Below, one piece after another: positions 9,544 to 18,747 of a DNA stretch of 64,000 nucleotides. Below the pieces are notes generated by a model, which was not told the origin of the DNA, searched no databases, and saw only the letters and a list, made by a program, of their open reading frames with translations. Source of the stretch: Candidatus Omnitrophota bacterium (GTDB lineage Bacteria > Hinthialibacterota > Hinthialibacteria > Hinthialibacterales > Hinthialibacteraceae); the NCBI GenBank assembly GCA_013177805.1, contig JABLXU010000034.1, positions 1 through 64,000 on the forward strand, in the 5' to 3' direction. Each line of letters opens with the position of its first letter. Position 1 is the stretch's first letter. The position numbers and the translations under genes are program-made.

Positions 9544-10338
9544 TCAATAAGGACTGCTTCCACCGCCATAAGGATCGGTCCCTTCCGTGGAGGGAGCCGT
9601 CCCTCCGCCGCCATAGGGATCCGCCGAAAGGGTTAACAAGAACTGATTGTCGGGATTGCGGGCCTCGCCCGCGCTGGTGACGTAAATCCCTGACTGATCC
9701 TTCAACGGGCACACTTCTTCACAGATACCGCACCCAATGCAGCGGACGGGATCCACATGGGGTTTTTTGAGAATAACCATTTCCCCAGCCGAGTTGCGAA
9801 CTTCAACGTTTTCAGTCCAAATCGCTTTGGGCGAGGTGGGGCAATGTTCCTCGCAGACAATACAGGAGCGGGCGAAGGCATAAGGCAAGCAACGGTTGGT
9901 GTCGAAGAAAGCCTGGCCGATTTTAAGTTTCTTCTTCTCTTCCAGTTCTAACTCGCGGATGGCGTCCGTGGGGCAGACTTGCCCGCAGAGAGTGCATTCG
10001 AACTCGCAATACCCGATTTTCATTTTTAACACCGGAGTCCACATCCCTTCCAATCCCGCTTCCAGAAACGCCGGCTGGATGGAATTGGTGGGGCAGACTT
10101 TCATACACTCCCCGCACTTGATGCATTTCGCCAGAAATTCTTTTTCCTCAATCGATCCGGGCGGACGGATCAGGGCGGGATTGTAGCGTTGCCCGGTGGC
10201 TTGAGGGGTGCTGCGGAACAGGAGCACGCCCAGCAATCCGCCCAAGCCCGCTGCGAAGAGTGTCCGCTTGCTCAGATCGATGCGTTCTTCCTTGGGAGGC
10301 CGCCAGTAGTTGATAATCCAACGTTTGAAGGCGTTCAT
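9544..10338 (-). CDS. Multi-cluster 4Fe-4S ferredoxin, NapG-like, last gene of DUF362 operon
   Basis: 264 residues. An N-terminal membrane helix or export signal lies at about 27-42 (LFAAGLGGLLGVLLF). Three or four ferredoxin motifs follow: CIKCGECMKVCP, CEFECTLCGQVCP, CIVCEEHCP and CIGCGICEEVCP. The extreme C-terminus repeats DPYGGGG twice in a Gly/Ser/Thr-rich tail, which is unusual for the family. It starts inside the end of the upstream membrane polyferredoxin gene (4-bp ATGA overlap), so the two are translationally coupled. By analogy with NapG/NapH and NosR-type proteins it should relay electrons at the membrane. The terminal acceptor is unknown. Confidence 0.85.
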   Translation of the reverse strand: MNAFKRWIINYWRPPKEERIDLSKRTLFAAGLGGLLGVLLFRSTPQATGQRYNPALIRPPGSIEEKEFLAKCIKCGECMKVCPTNSIQPAFLEAGLEGMWTPVLKMKIGYCEFECTLCGQVCPTDAIRELELEEKKKLKIGQAFFDTNRCLPYAFARSCIVCEEHCPTSPKAIWTENVEVRNSAGEMVILKKPHVDPVRCIGCGICEEVCPLKDQSGIYVTSAGEARNPDNQFLLTLSADPYGGGGTAPSTEGTDPYGGGSSPY

Positions 10339-11291
10339 GATGGATCCTCCCGGTTGGGCATGGCGATAGTGAACTCAAGCGCCTGGCTGCCGCACGCGTC
10401 GCGGCAATTCCAGCAATAAAAGCATTCCGAGGGTTTCCAGCCGTGCAAAGACTGCGGTTCGGCCGCTCCTTGACAATCCACGAGGCATAACTGGCAGTCG
10501 TTGCACATTTCCTGGTCCTTCGTCAGGCGTACGATGGGATTTTTCCCGGCTACGCCCAGCAAGGCACCCAGCGGGCAGAGGTACCGGCACCAGAACCGCG
10601 GACGGTAAAAATTCAAACCCACGATGCCGATGAATAACAGCCCTATCAGCAGGCTTCCCAGGTACACCGGCTGCTCCAAGGCCAAGAAATAAGTCCGGAG
10701 CACCTCGTACACCGGTTCCGTAACCATGGTCACCCGGAGCGGCCCCACGCCGGGATCGGTGTTATAGATCCACGTGAACCAGGTTTGCAGCCCCCAGTTC
10801 ACCGCGGGATATATCGCCGTTGCCAAGGAGCGGTAGAAAAACGAGAAGGGATCGAAATACCCGATGGCGTTGACTCCCAGAATGCCTGCCACGATCAGAC
10901 TGGTCAGCAGATAATATTTGACTTTCTGCCCCGGATGATAACGGCCCTGATCGATGCGGATTTTCCGCCGCCGGGACCGCAGAGACGCCAACAGGTTATT
11001 AAACGTACCGAACGGGCAGATCCAGCCGCAAAACCAGCGCCCGAACACGACCGTGACGGCCAAGGTAATCAGGGAGAGTCCCAAAATCGCCGGGACCGCG
11101 TGCGTAGCCAGCCAGGTATTCAACAAGACCAGCGGATCGATGTCGAAAAAGAAAGTCGTCCACCCGCCCACTTCATTGAACGGGTGGTACACCGTCTCCA
11201 GGAATAGATAGAAGAACAGTAAGAGAAAAAAAGTCTGAACGCCGTACCGGATCCAAACGATCCAGCTGGTTTTGTTCTTTGCTTTCGCCAT
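10335..11291 (-). CDS. NapH/CcoG-like membrane 4Fe-4S protein
   Basis: 318 residues with about five membrane segments. Two Cys motifs face one side: FCGWICPFGTFN (about 86-97) and WCRYLCPLGALLG (about 240-252), the paired CxxxCP signature of NapH/NosR/RdxA proteins. A C-terminal ferredoxin domain follows (CNDCQLCLVDC and CFYCWNCRDAC). The protein probably passes electrons from the quinone pool or cytoplasm to the ferredoxin encoded next. It begins 5 bp after the DUF362 gene and overlaps the ferredoxin gene by 4 bp. Confidence 0.87.
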   Translation of the reverse strand: MAKAKNKTSWIVWIRYGVQTFFLLLFFYLFLETVYHPFNEVGGWTTFFFDIDPLVLLNTWLATHAVPAILGLSLITLAVTVVFGRWFCGWICPFGTFNNLLASLRSRRRKIRIDQGRYHPGQKVKYYLLTSLIVAGILGVNAIGYFDPFSFFYRSLATAIYPAVNWGLQTWFTWIYNTDPGVGPLRVTMVTEPVYEVLRTYFLALEQPVYLGSLLIGLLFIGIVGLNFYRPRFWCRYLCPLGALLGVAGKNPIVRLTKDQEMCNDCQLCLVDCQGAAEPQSLHGWKPSECFYCWNCRDACGSQALEFTIAMPNREDPS

Positions 11292-11296
11292 GATGC

Positions 11297-12229
11297 TTAA
11301 ACAGTAAGTTCTTTCGGAGACAGCGACGCGTAATCCAGCGTACCCAAACCACGGACGGCGGCTTCCTTGATGTGGCCGATGTCTTCGGGCTTATGACCCA
11401 GTAAGGTGGCTCCGAAGGCGTCCAGGGCCACTTGGTCGGTGCCCGCCGCGACCAGGTCCTTGCGGGCGACATCGGAAGGATTGCCTCCCACCGGGCCGTT
11501 GCGGGTCAAGACGCGGATGGCATCGAGAACCACCAGGTCCGGTTTAACAAAGGCTGCCAAATCGGGTAAAGAATTATCGATGTCCTGGTGATACCGGTTC
11601 CGGGCGCCCCCGATAACCCCCATGAGATTTTTCATGCTCAATGTGACCTCACACAAGCCATGATGCTTGACGATGGGCACATTAATCAGTTTGTCCGCTT
11701 CGACCATATCGGCGTAAATTTCCCACTCCTTGATGGTCTTGCCGTTGATCGCCATTTTTTTATATTTGCGGGGATCAAGAAAATACACCCGCGCGCCGGC
11801 TTCTTCCGCCGCCTTTTGGATGCCGCTGCGGACAAAAGTCCGTTTTTGGTCGTTGCAGGTGTTGTCACTGACATGCACCTGCTTGGCCCCGGCTTCGTAA
11901 CACATTTTGACCAACGTGGCGACCACGTCCGGATTGGTATTGGCCGCCAGTTCGGCCGGGCGGTCCCATCCAATATTGGGTTTCACCCATACCACATCGC
12001 CCTTGGAGATGAAGCGGGCCATACCACCCAAGGCGTCGATCGCCGCACGGGTCAGTTTTTCCGCCTCTTCCTGGATCGCATCCTTCTCCGTAGGCGATTC
12101 TTTATACCGGGCGATACTCATTTGCGGTTGATCCGCCGCGAATGCCTCGTTTGAAAACCACCCGGGCAGGTTCATCCCCAACCCGGCCGCCGCGCAGGAT
12201 GTCAAGAATTGTCTTCGGTTGCTTTCCAC
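11297..12229 (-). CDS. Tat-exported DUF362 protein
   Basis: 310 residues starting with GTG at 12229, supported by GAGGTG 8 nt upstream. The N-terminus MESNRRQFLTSCAAAGLGM is a twin-arginine signal. The mature part has the DUF362 layout: VWVKPNIGWDRP, VSDNTCNDQKRTF, INVPIVKHHGLCEVTLSMKN (with His and Cys), NLMGVIGGARNRYH and a C-terminal DAFGATLLG segment. DUF362 proteins often sit with 4Fe-4S ferredoxins and their biochemistry is largely undefined. It is the first gene of a tight three-gene operon, so the three products likely form one periplasmic/membrane redox unit. Confidence 0.85.
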   Translation of the reverse strand: MESNRRQFLTSCAAAGLGMNLPGWFSNEAFAADQPQMSIARYKESPTEKDAIQEEAEKLTRAAIDALGGMARFISKGDVVWVKPNIGWDRPAELAANTNPDVVATLVKMCYEAGAKQVHVSDNTCNDQKRTFVRSGIQKAAEEAGARVYFLDPRKYKKMAINGKTIKEWEIYADMVEADKLINVPIVKHHGLCEVTLSMKNLMGVIGGARNRYHQDIDNSLPDLAAFVKPDLVVLDAIRVLTRNGPVGGNPSDVARKDLVAAGTDQVALDAFGATLLGHKPEDIGHIKEAAVRGLGTLDYASLSPKELTV

Positions 12230-12767
12230 TGACCTGTCACCTCGATAATTTGTAGAAATTATTTTTTTCTTTTAAGTATGTATTTTATTTTGTTATGAAT
12301 CGATCCGCCAACATGCGCGTTCCGTTTCTGCATCTGGAATCTCGTTCCCTGACACGGGACAAAATCCTGACTGAGGGATAACTTGACCCATTCAGGCCAT
12401 TTATCATTCCATTTTTCTCATTTTTCGTCAACGTGCGATTCATGAGTCTGATTCATGAAGATATTCTATCAAATATCCCAAAATTCTTAAATAGCTATAG
12501 AGCAATCCTTTGTGAAGGAATACACGGATTTCGCGGAAGAAAGGCATACGGTCAGGAATATTCTGGGATTTACCCAGCATTGAATTACGCTTGAAGCCGC
12601 CCGCCTGGGCTGTTGAATGGCGGTTCCTAATAAAGGCGCGGATAGAATAAGGAATGGAACACACGCCAAGAGACGAGAACGCATAATAAAGGGCATTCTT
12701 CCCAAAGAAAACACGGTCCGGGGAAGAGAAAACCGGCGGCAGGCAGGGGAAAGAATGGGAAACTAGT
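12230..12767. other. Intergenic region upstream of the DUF362 operon
   Basis: 538 bp. An A/T-rich block at about 12248-12298 lies just upstream of the DUF362 ribosome site and is the likely promoter zone. The octamer ATTCATGA occurs twice as a direct repeat at about 12440-12460. I see no convincing gene, RNA or terminator. Short minus-strand frames at 12440-12714 lack a ribosome site and coding character. Confidence 0.4.
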
Positions 12768-13898
12768 TTATAACTTCAATTTTTTACGCCATTTGAGATA
12801 GACGGAATACGCGTAGTTGAAGACAGCCTCGTAATACTCGTTCCAATCGTAGTAATGCTCTTTGAATCCTTCGGGCGAGATCAGGGATCGGCCTAATGAG
12901 TCTTCGTTTCCACTGAAGGGATGCATCCGGTCCACGATGCCGATAAACTGAACACCATAGCCGATGGGATAAGGGTAAGGACAATTCGGCGGTTCTGGAC
13001 CTCTGTGTTCGATCCGGACGACGCCGATCATTTTGATGTGCGAAAGGGTCACCCCCACTTGGTTCATTGCCTCTCTCCGGAAGGTATCCTCAGGCGACTC
13101 GCCGATATCGATCCGGCCGCCGACGATTTCCCACCCCCGCCCAGGGATATTGGCCAAGACCAATTTCCCTTCATGAAAAATAAATCCGCCGACAATACTG
13201 GTCAATTCCAAGGGCGGGGAGTGTTCCGTCGCCTCAAAACTGATGATGCTGTCCGTTCCCCACCGGGTGGTTGGGAATTCCAGCGGCGCGCGGGAGGTTT
13301 TTTTCTTGGTCGACGTAAGTTTCACCGGCGCTTTGCCCTTCTTTGCCGTTTGGAGGCTCGATCTGCCTTGGGGCTTATCCGATGGGGGTTTTTTGGATTG
13401 GGTCCGTTCTTTCACCGGGGCGGAAACGGCCAGTTCCAATTTTTTTTGTTTCTTTTGATTTCTTTCGTGGATCTGGGCCGCCGGTTTCGCTTCCGTTTTG
13501 GGATGTGATTTCGTTCCACCTTTAAGCGCCGGTTTTTCTTTCGTTTTCGTTTGAGAAACCGCTAGGACGGCAACCGGGGATTTGACGGATTTAGGCAATG
13601 GGTGGGATTGTTTTTTAACGCTACCCGCCTTCGAACTATCCTGTTTGAGCAAAGGTCTTGTGGTGGTTTCGGTCCGGTTTTTGGGAGGAGAAACGGTTCG
13701 GGAAGATGCAGAAACCTTTTTCAGACCGCTTTTCTTGGGAGTCCGGGGAGGCGGGAACGCAGATTTGCCTTTCTCCGTAGGAATTTTTTGAGTCTCGCGA
13801 CTCTTTGAGCGGATTTCGAGTGTTTTTTCGTTGCTGGCAGTCATCGGATTGAACTCTTCTCTGGTGAGGATCGGTTCTTTATCATCTTCGATAACCAC
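12768..13898 (-). CDS. Nudix-fold protein with a long Lys/Pro/Ser-rich N-terminal tail and degenerate Nudix box
   Basis: 376 residues. Residues 1-205 are low-complexity and strongly basic, rich in Lys, Pro, Ser and Thr (PKKSGLKKV, KNQKKQKKLE-like runs), and are probably disordered and nucleic-acid binding. The Nudix domain occupies about 210-376. Its box reads GGRIDIGESPEDTF then RREAMNQVGV at 260-283. The paired metal-binding glutamates of REuxEExGu are replaced by N279-Q280. Catalysis is therefore doubtful; a sensor or binding role is possible. GTG at 13898 with GGGAAGG just upstream is chosen; ATG at 13844 is an alternative. It borders a decayed prophage on its upstream side. Confidence 0.78.
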   Translation of the reverse strand: MVIEDDKEPILTREEFNPMTASNEKTLEIRSKSRETQKIPTEKGKSAFPPPRTPKKSGLKKVSASSRTVSPPKNRTETTTRPLLKQDSSKAGSVKKQSHPLPKSVKSPVAVLAVSQTKTKEKPALKGGTKSHPKTEAKPAAQIHERNQKKQKKLELAVSAPVKERTQSKKPPSDKPQGRSSLQTAKKGKAPVKLTSTKKKTSRAPLEFPTTRWGTDSIISFEATEHSPPLELTSIVGGFIFHEGKLVLANIPGRGWEIVGGRIDIGESPEDTFRREAMNQVGVTLSHIKMIGVVRIEHRGPEPPNCPYPYPIGYGVQFIGIVDRMHPFSGNEDSLGRSLISPEGFKEHYYDWNEYYEAVFNYAYSVYLKWRKKLKL

Positions 13899-14118
13899 GT
13901 TTGCCTTCCCACACTCGGCTAATCACACAATCCCCTCCTCTCTCCCTTCCACCAAGAGCCAAGCAGCGGAGATGATATTATTCGGTGTATATATATTATA
14001 CGATGTACTATGCCATTATGGCAATCCGTATGCCTCCTCACAATCATTCAATCGCAAAACGAAGCAAGGAACCGTCATCAAATCTAGCATATTTATATAA
14101 TGAAAAAAACGCCTGGCG

Positions 14119-14300
14119 GTGGCCGATGCCCTGGAATGCGGCCGTCTGGAAGAGAATGTCGCCCTCCGCCGGCAGAAATGGCATCTGGCCCAGAAAGGGA
14201 ACGTCCCCATTTTCATCGGGGAGAGCCAGCTGCGCCTCGGCGAGCAGGACCGCCAAGAATACGCACCGGCAGGGGAGTACCGCAACGTCCTCCTGATGCC
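14119..14300 (+). pseudogene. Remnant of a phage small terminase-like gene
   Basis: The frame reads VADALECGRLEENVALRR, then QKWHLAQKGNVPIFIGESQ and LRLGEQDRQEY, which resembles the C-terminal part of phage small terminase-like proteins (a 'GNVPxxIxxxxxxLGxxDrqE' pattern). It lacks an N-terminus and continues into unrelated sequence. Just upstream, 13960-14100 is strongly AT-rich and non-coding. It lies directly before the large-terminase remnant, in the order expected in a phage genome. Assigned by pattern memory, so moderate to low confidence. Confidence 0.4.
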
Positions 14301-14306
14301 CGTCCC

Positions 14307-14545
14307 GATGACTACCACGGCCATAAGTACCGCTGGATCGGGTGGGAGGAGAGCGTCAGCCGGCTACGAACGAGTGCTACGAGGCCGTGAAGACCTGGAA
14401 CCAGTCCTCGGATTCCCGGGTGACGCGCACGGTTTAGGGCGATGTGCAATCCTTACGGCAAGGGGCACAACTGGGTCAAGACCTATTTTATTGCTCCCGC
14501 CCCGGCCGGCGTGCCCATACACAACCAAATAGGCCAATGGCGGGT
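14307..14545 (+). pseudogene. Fragments of a phage large terminase gene
   Basis: Two collinear pieces in different frames resemble TerL. The first is DDYHGHKYRWIGWEES followed by SRLR, which matches the 'yrfIGwdE..SRLR' stretch around the ATPase region. The second is NPYGKGHNWVKTYFI from about 14445, which matches the 'tNPgG.GHnWvk.rFi' stretch. Between them lie a stop and at least one frameshift. Deletion and frameshift show the gene is dead. Confidence 0.5.
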
Positions 14546-14559
14546 ACGCATCCATGGCC

Positions 14560-15010
14560 GCCTCCATGAGAACCACAAGACCCAGGTGCCCACGTATGTG
14601 TTCTTCGGCTTCGACCCGCGAAAGGCGGTGGTCATCGGGCCGAACCCGGCCATCGTCGACAGCAACACTGAAGCCAAGGCCTCCCTCCTGGAGACACCCG
14701 GCAAGGGGGCCGAAGTTGGCCTCAAGAATCTCGAAAATCTGGAGAACCAGATGCGCGTCATGGGTTCCGAGCTGCGAATCCGCCGGCCGGGCGGCTCAAC
14801 CGCCACCCAGCACGTGCTGGAGAGCGGACTCGACCGGGCACTTCAGATCATGGGCGAAATGATGGGCCGCAAGCCGGAGCCGGTGATTGGGGTCCGGGTG
14901 AACACCGAATTCGGACCCACCTTTGCCGACGGAGCCGAGTTGGCGGAATGGGGCAAGGCCCGGGCACGCTGTCGCGCACGGCGATCCTGGGGGCGGGCTA
15001 CGACGCGTAG
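14560..15010 (+). pseudogene. Remnant of a phage portal-like (DUF4055-type) gene
   Basis: A continuous frame encodes FGFDPRKAVVIGPN, then KASLLETPGKGAEVGLKNLE, NLENQMRVMGSELR and GGSTATQ. The order 'asflE.sG.gi......i...e.qM..lG......TATe' is that of DUF4055-type portal proteins. After about 14950 the frame is lost; another frame gives GTLSRTAILGAGYDA, compatible with the family's C-terminal 'G.lSr.t...el..rG' element. The fragment is fused in frame to the preceding terminase piece, which points to an internal deletion. Confidence 0.45.
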
Positions 15011-15212
15011 GCGGAAAACCTCCGAAACATACAACGGCGGGATTGTACAGCGTCTCGCGCTCGTACACCTACGACAAGGCCACCAGCCGTACTTCGACTC
15101 CCGGGGGCGGCGTCACGCCAAGGTATAACATCTATCAAATAAACCGGTTACAACATATTGAGACTTTCATAAATTACTTGACATTCACTAGAAAACCTTT
15201 TTTGGAGAATGC

Positions 15213-15798
15213 AAGCGCATGGAAGAACTGGAACGGACGCAAACTGAATCGCCAGGCCCGCGAGGCACTCCGCCTCCTCGCTGTGCAACGGGTGGAAGCC
15301 GGCGAAAGCCCAGAAGCCGTCGACCAGCCGTTGGGCTTCCACCGGTCCAGCATTTACGTCTGGCTGGCGATCTACCGCGAACACGGCCTGAACGGCCTGC
15401 GTTCCAAACCCATCCCCGCCGTCCGCCCAAACTGACCGGCCCGCAGCGGCCAAAACTCTACCGCCTCATCGCGGACCACGATCCCACGCAACTCGACTTC
15501 TCCTTCGCGCTCTGGACCTTACCCCTGATCCGCGAATTGATCCGGCGGGAATTCCAGGTCCGCCTGAGCGAAGTCCCGGCCGGCTGCGGTTGTTTCTCCT
15601 GCCGCCCTACAGCCCCGAGTTGAATCCGGATGAATGGGAGTGGAACCATTTGAAGCATCACGCCTCGCCCGGGTCGTGTGCGCCACCCTGGAGGAATGGA
15701 AAGGCCATGTAGTTTTCTGGCTGTACCCAATGCAAAAACGGCCTCAGCAGATTCAAAGCTTTTTCCGGCATCCCAAGCTAAGCCATATGACCATGTAA
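15213..15798 (+). pseudogene. Degenerate IS630-family transposase
   Basis: Pieces of one transposase appear in successive frames. First is an N-terminal HTH region, KLNRQAREALRLLAVQRVEA followed by SIYVWLAIYREHGLNGLR. Next comes KLTGPQRPKLYRLIADHDP with LDFSFALWTLPLIRELIRREF. After a deletion comes the C-terminal LFLLPPYSPELNPDEWEWNH with LKHH, and the tail LQQIQSFFRHPKLS-like segment ending near 15798. The 'PPYSPELNPDE' block is the signature of the third catalytic acidic residue of IS630/Tc1-like enzymes. The middle of the DDE domain is missing and frames change at least twice, so it is inactive. I could not identify convincing terminal inverted repeats. Confidence 0.8.
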
Positions 15799-16025
15799 TG
15801 CCGGGATACTTACGTAAGGATTGATATAGACACATTATTATTACAATGCAATAGAACTCTTCGGGAAATCGAATATCGTCTCATCACCTCTCCTGACGTT
15901 ATGTTTTACAAATCCACTCCCGTGGCATTGATCTAGAACCATCCATCGGATCCATAAATCCAGATAGAATGAGGCGAAATGCTCGAGAAAAACAAGAAAT
16001 TCTCTGGCTCCCTCATCAAAAAAAC

Positions 16026-16772
16026 ATGGTTCTCTCTCCGTCCCTTTTCCATGTCGTCCTCGTCCGGCCCCGGATTCCCGAGAACGTGGGCGCGGCAGCC
16101 CGGTCCATGAAGGCATTTGGTTTCGACAATTTGCTCCTGGTGGATCCAGGTTTTTCGTGGGAGGAACGCGGCGCGGCCTGCAAAACCGCCAGCGGGGCTG
16201 GTGAACTCATCGAACAGGCCCGCATCTATCCTTCGCTAAAAGAATGCCTGGCGGATTGCCACCGGGTGGCCGGCTTCTCCCGGCGCGGGTATGTTTTTCC
16301 CCGCGCGCAGTGGGATCTGCCCGGGTGGGCCGGTCAACTCCAGGCGGATTCCACTCCCCGGAAAACCGCCCTGGTGTTCGGCCCCGAGGATTATGGCCTG
16401 TCCAACGCGGAACGCCATCTCTGCCACGATATCGTCCGGATTCCCACCCGGGCGAAAACGCTCAGCCTGAATCTTGCTCAAGCTGTGACCGTTGTACTAT
16501 ATGAACTCTCAAAAGCCTCTCGTCTTCCTGAAGTCTCCAGCCTTTCATCCCTCTCGCGGAAGGACACGCCAGCCACTCAGGGCGATCTTGAACGGATTAT
16601 GCAAAACGCGGTGGAGATTCTGAATTCCACCTCATTTTTCAAATCCGGACGGCGGGAACACCAAGTGGAAACGCTCCGGTTTCTCCTCCAACGCCTCGCC
16701 TTGACCACGGCCGAATACGACACCGTCATGGGGATACTCCAAGCCCTGCGAATCTCCATCCAAGGCCGATAG
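16026..16772 (+). CDS. trmJ: TrmJ-like tRNA 2'-O-methyltransferase (SpoU family)
   Basis: 248 residues from ATG at 16026. Homologues begin with the strand FHVVLVRPRIPENVGAAAR close to the N-terminus, so the longer frame from 15969 is not used. SPOUT knot motifs are visible: ENVGAAARSMKAFGF, ALVFGPEDYGLSNAE and IPTRAKTLSLNLAQAV, the AdoMet-binding trefoil knot. A helical C-terminal extension of about 70 residues is typical of TrmJ, which methylates the ribose at position 32 of the tRNA anticodon loop. No ribosome site is obvious. Precise position specificity is inferred from family. Confidence 0.83.
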   Translation: MVLSPSLFHVVLVRPRIPENVGAAARSMKAFGFDNLLLVDPGFSWEERGAACKTASGAGELIEQARIYPSLKECLADCHRVAGFSRRGYVFPRAQWDLPGWAGQLQADSTPRKTALVFGPEDYGLSNAERHLCHDIVRIPTRAKTLSLNLAQAVTVVLYELSKASRLPEVSSLSSLSRKDTPATQGDLERIMQNAVEILNSTSFFKSGRREHQVETLRFLLQRLALTTAEYDTVMGILQALRISIQGR

Positions 16773-16882
16773 GCTTGCCTCACCGTGGAATGGTTTTATC
16801 TTTCCGTGGGGTGGTTTTTTCAAACGGGATCCATCGGCGGCCGTTCCAATCAGCCTACTCCATCCGGCCTTAGGGAGCGCGA

Positions 16883-18649
16883 ATGACCTGGGAAGCATGG
16901 TTTACGTTAGGGATCATTTTGTTTCAGATGGGGATGCTGATTTCCACCCGGACCGGTCCGGATGTGATTCTCCTGGGAGGAGTCACCCTGCTGCTGGTTT
17001 TCAATGTGTTAACACCCGAAGAGGCCCTGGGAGGACTGGCCAACGAGGGCATGGTGACCGTGGGTGTATTGTATGTTGTCGTGGCGGGCTTGCGGGAAAC
17101 GGGGGGGATCAGTTGGCTGGTTGAAAAGTGCCTGGGCCGCCCGCGGTCGACGTTGGCGGCCCAAGCCCGTTTGATGCCGCCCGTTATCGCCATGAGCGCT
17201 TTTTTAAACAACACACCCGTGGTGGCCATGCTGATTCCCGCGGTGAAAGAATGGGCGAAGAACTACCGGTTGCCGGTATCGCAGTTGCTGATTCCCTTGA
17301 GTTATGCCTCGATCCTGGGCGGCGTGTGCACGTTGATCGGCACCAGCACAAACCTCGTGGTATACGGTTTATTGTTGAAAAGTGGATTTCCCGAATTGCA
17401 TATGTTCGAAATTACCCAAGTAGGATTGCCCGTGGCGGTCTTGGGATTCTTTTACATTCTCCTGTTCGGGCGGAAATGGCTCCCCAACCGGGAGCCCGCT
17501 TTTACCGCCTTGTCTGATCCCCGCGAATACACCGTGGAAATGATCGTGGAGCCGGACAGCCCACTGGACGGCAAAAGCATCGAAGAAGCCGGCCTGCGCA
17601 ATCTGACGGGCATGTTTTTGATTGAGGTCGAGCGTGAGGGGCGGATACTTCCCGCCGTGTCACCTCAGGAACGGCTGAAAATCAACGACCGGCTGGTGTT
17701 TTGCGGCATTGTGGAATCGGTGGTGGATCTGCAGCGCATCCGGGGTCTGAAACCGGCGACCAACCAGGTCTTCAAACTGGATTCTCCCCGGCCGGACCGC
17801 TGCCTGATCGAAACCGTGGTCTCCAGCAGTTGCGCCCTGGTGGGGCGGACCATCCGGGACGGACGGTTTCGCAATCAATACAACGCGGTAGTCATTGCCG
17901 TGGCCCGTCATGGCAAGCGGATCCACAAGAAGATCGGCGACATCATCTTGCAGCCGGGGGATACGCTCTTGCTCGAAGCCCATCCCTCGTTTTTGGAACA
18001 ACAGAAAAACTCGCGGGATTTTTACTTGATCAGCCGGGTGGAGGATTCCCATCCCCTCCGGCACGAGCGGTCGTACATCGCCATGGGAATTCTGGCCGGC
18101 ATGGTGGTATGCGTCACCTTCGGCTGGCTCTCCATGCTCAAGGCCGCGATGCTGGCCGCCGGGCTGATGTTGATCACCCAGTGTTGCAAAGTCTCCACCG
18201 CGCGCCGCAGCGTGGACTGGCAGGTCCTGATGGTCATCGCCGCCTCGTTCGCGCTGGGCAACGCGCTGGAGAAGTCCGGACTCGCTCACACGGTGGGTCA
18301 CGGGCTGATTTCGCTGGCCGGCAACAGTCCCTGGATCAGTCTGGCGTTGGTCTACCTGGTGACCATTCTGTTCACCGAACTGATCACCAACAACGCCGCC
18401 GCCGTGCTGGTGTTTCCCATCGCGATGTCCACGGCGCGGGACCTGGGCGTGAATTTCATGCCCTTTGCCGTGGTGATCATGATGGCCGCCTCCGCCAGCT
18501 TCGCCACGCCCATCGGGTATCAGACCAACCTGATGGTCTATGGACCGGGGGGGTATCACTTTACGGATTACATGAAGATCGGCATCCCTCTAGGAATCCT
18601 CGTGGGTGTAACCGTGATCGGTTTGACTCCCCTCTGCTGGCCGTTTTGA
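16883..18649 (+). CDS. SLC13-family permease with two RCK_C (TrkA-C) domains
   Basis: 588 residues with AGGGAG upstream of the ATG. Membrane segments at about 5-210 and 395-588 bracket a soluble middle. Transport motifs appear twice as pseudo-repeats: AFLNNTPVVAMLIPAV with IGTSTNLVVYGLLL, and ELITNNAAAVLVFPIA with IGYQTNLMVYGPGGY. These are the N-N-T/P and S-N-T-like substrate and sodium sites of the DASS/SLC13 family. The middle (about 215-385) contains two TrkA-C/RCK_C units (VEPDSPLDGKSIEEAGLRN and SSSCALVGRTIRDGRFRN). The substrate (dicarboxylate, sulfate or other anion) cannot be told. Confidence 0.88.
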   Translation: MTWEAWFTLGIILFQMGMLISTRTGPDVILLGGVTLLLVFNVLTPEEALGGLANEGMVTVGVLYVVVAGLRETGGISWLVEKCLGRPRSTLAAQARLMPPVIAMSAFLNNTPVVAMLIPAVKEWAKNYRLPVSQLLIPLSYASILGGVCTLIGTSTNLVVYGLLLKSGFPELHMFEITQVGLPVAVLGFFYILLFGRKWLPNREPAFTALSDPREYTVEMIVEPDSPLDGKSIEEAGLRNLTGMFLIEVEREGRILPAVSPQERLKINDRLVFCGIVESVVDLQRIRGLKPATNQVFKLDSPRPDRCLIETVVSSSCALVGRTIRDGRFRNQYNAVVIAVARHGKRIHKKIGDIILQPGDTLLLEAHPSFLEQQKNSRDFYLISRVEDSHPLRHERSYIAMGILAGMVVCVTFGWLSMLKAAMLAAGLMLITQCCKVSTARRSVDWQVLMVIAASFALGNALEKSGLAHTVGHGLISLAGNSPWISLALVYLVTILFTELITNNAAAVLVFPIAMSTARDLGVNFMPFAVVIMMAASASFATPIGYQTNLMVYGPGGYHFTDYMKIGIPLGILVGVTVIGLTPLCWPF

Positions 18650-18747
18650 GTCAAAACCCCACTCCCCCGGCCACCTTCCTGAGGCCGATGAACTTTTGGA
18701 ACGGATCAAGTCCTATTATTTCGTGTTCTATTGAAGACGAGTCCGTC

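Noticed and set aside
12440-12714. Small minus-strand proteins upstream of the Nudix gene end
   Set aside because: No ribosome site, no conserved motif and poor codon character.
15150-15840. Terminal inverted repeats of the IS630 remnant
   Set aside because: I compared flanks on both sides and found only short scattered matches; no convincing ends or TA target duplication.
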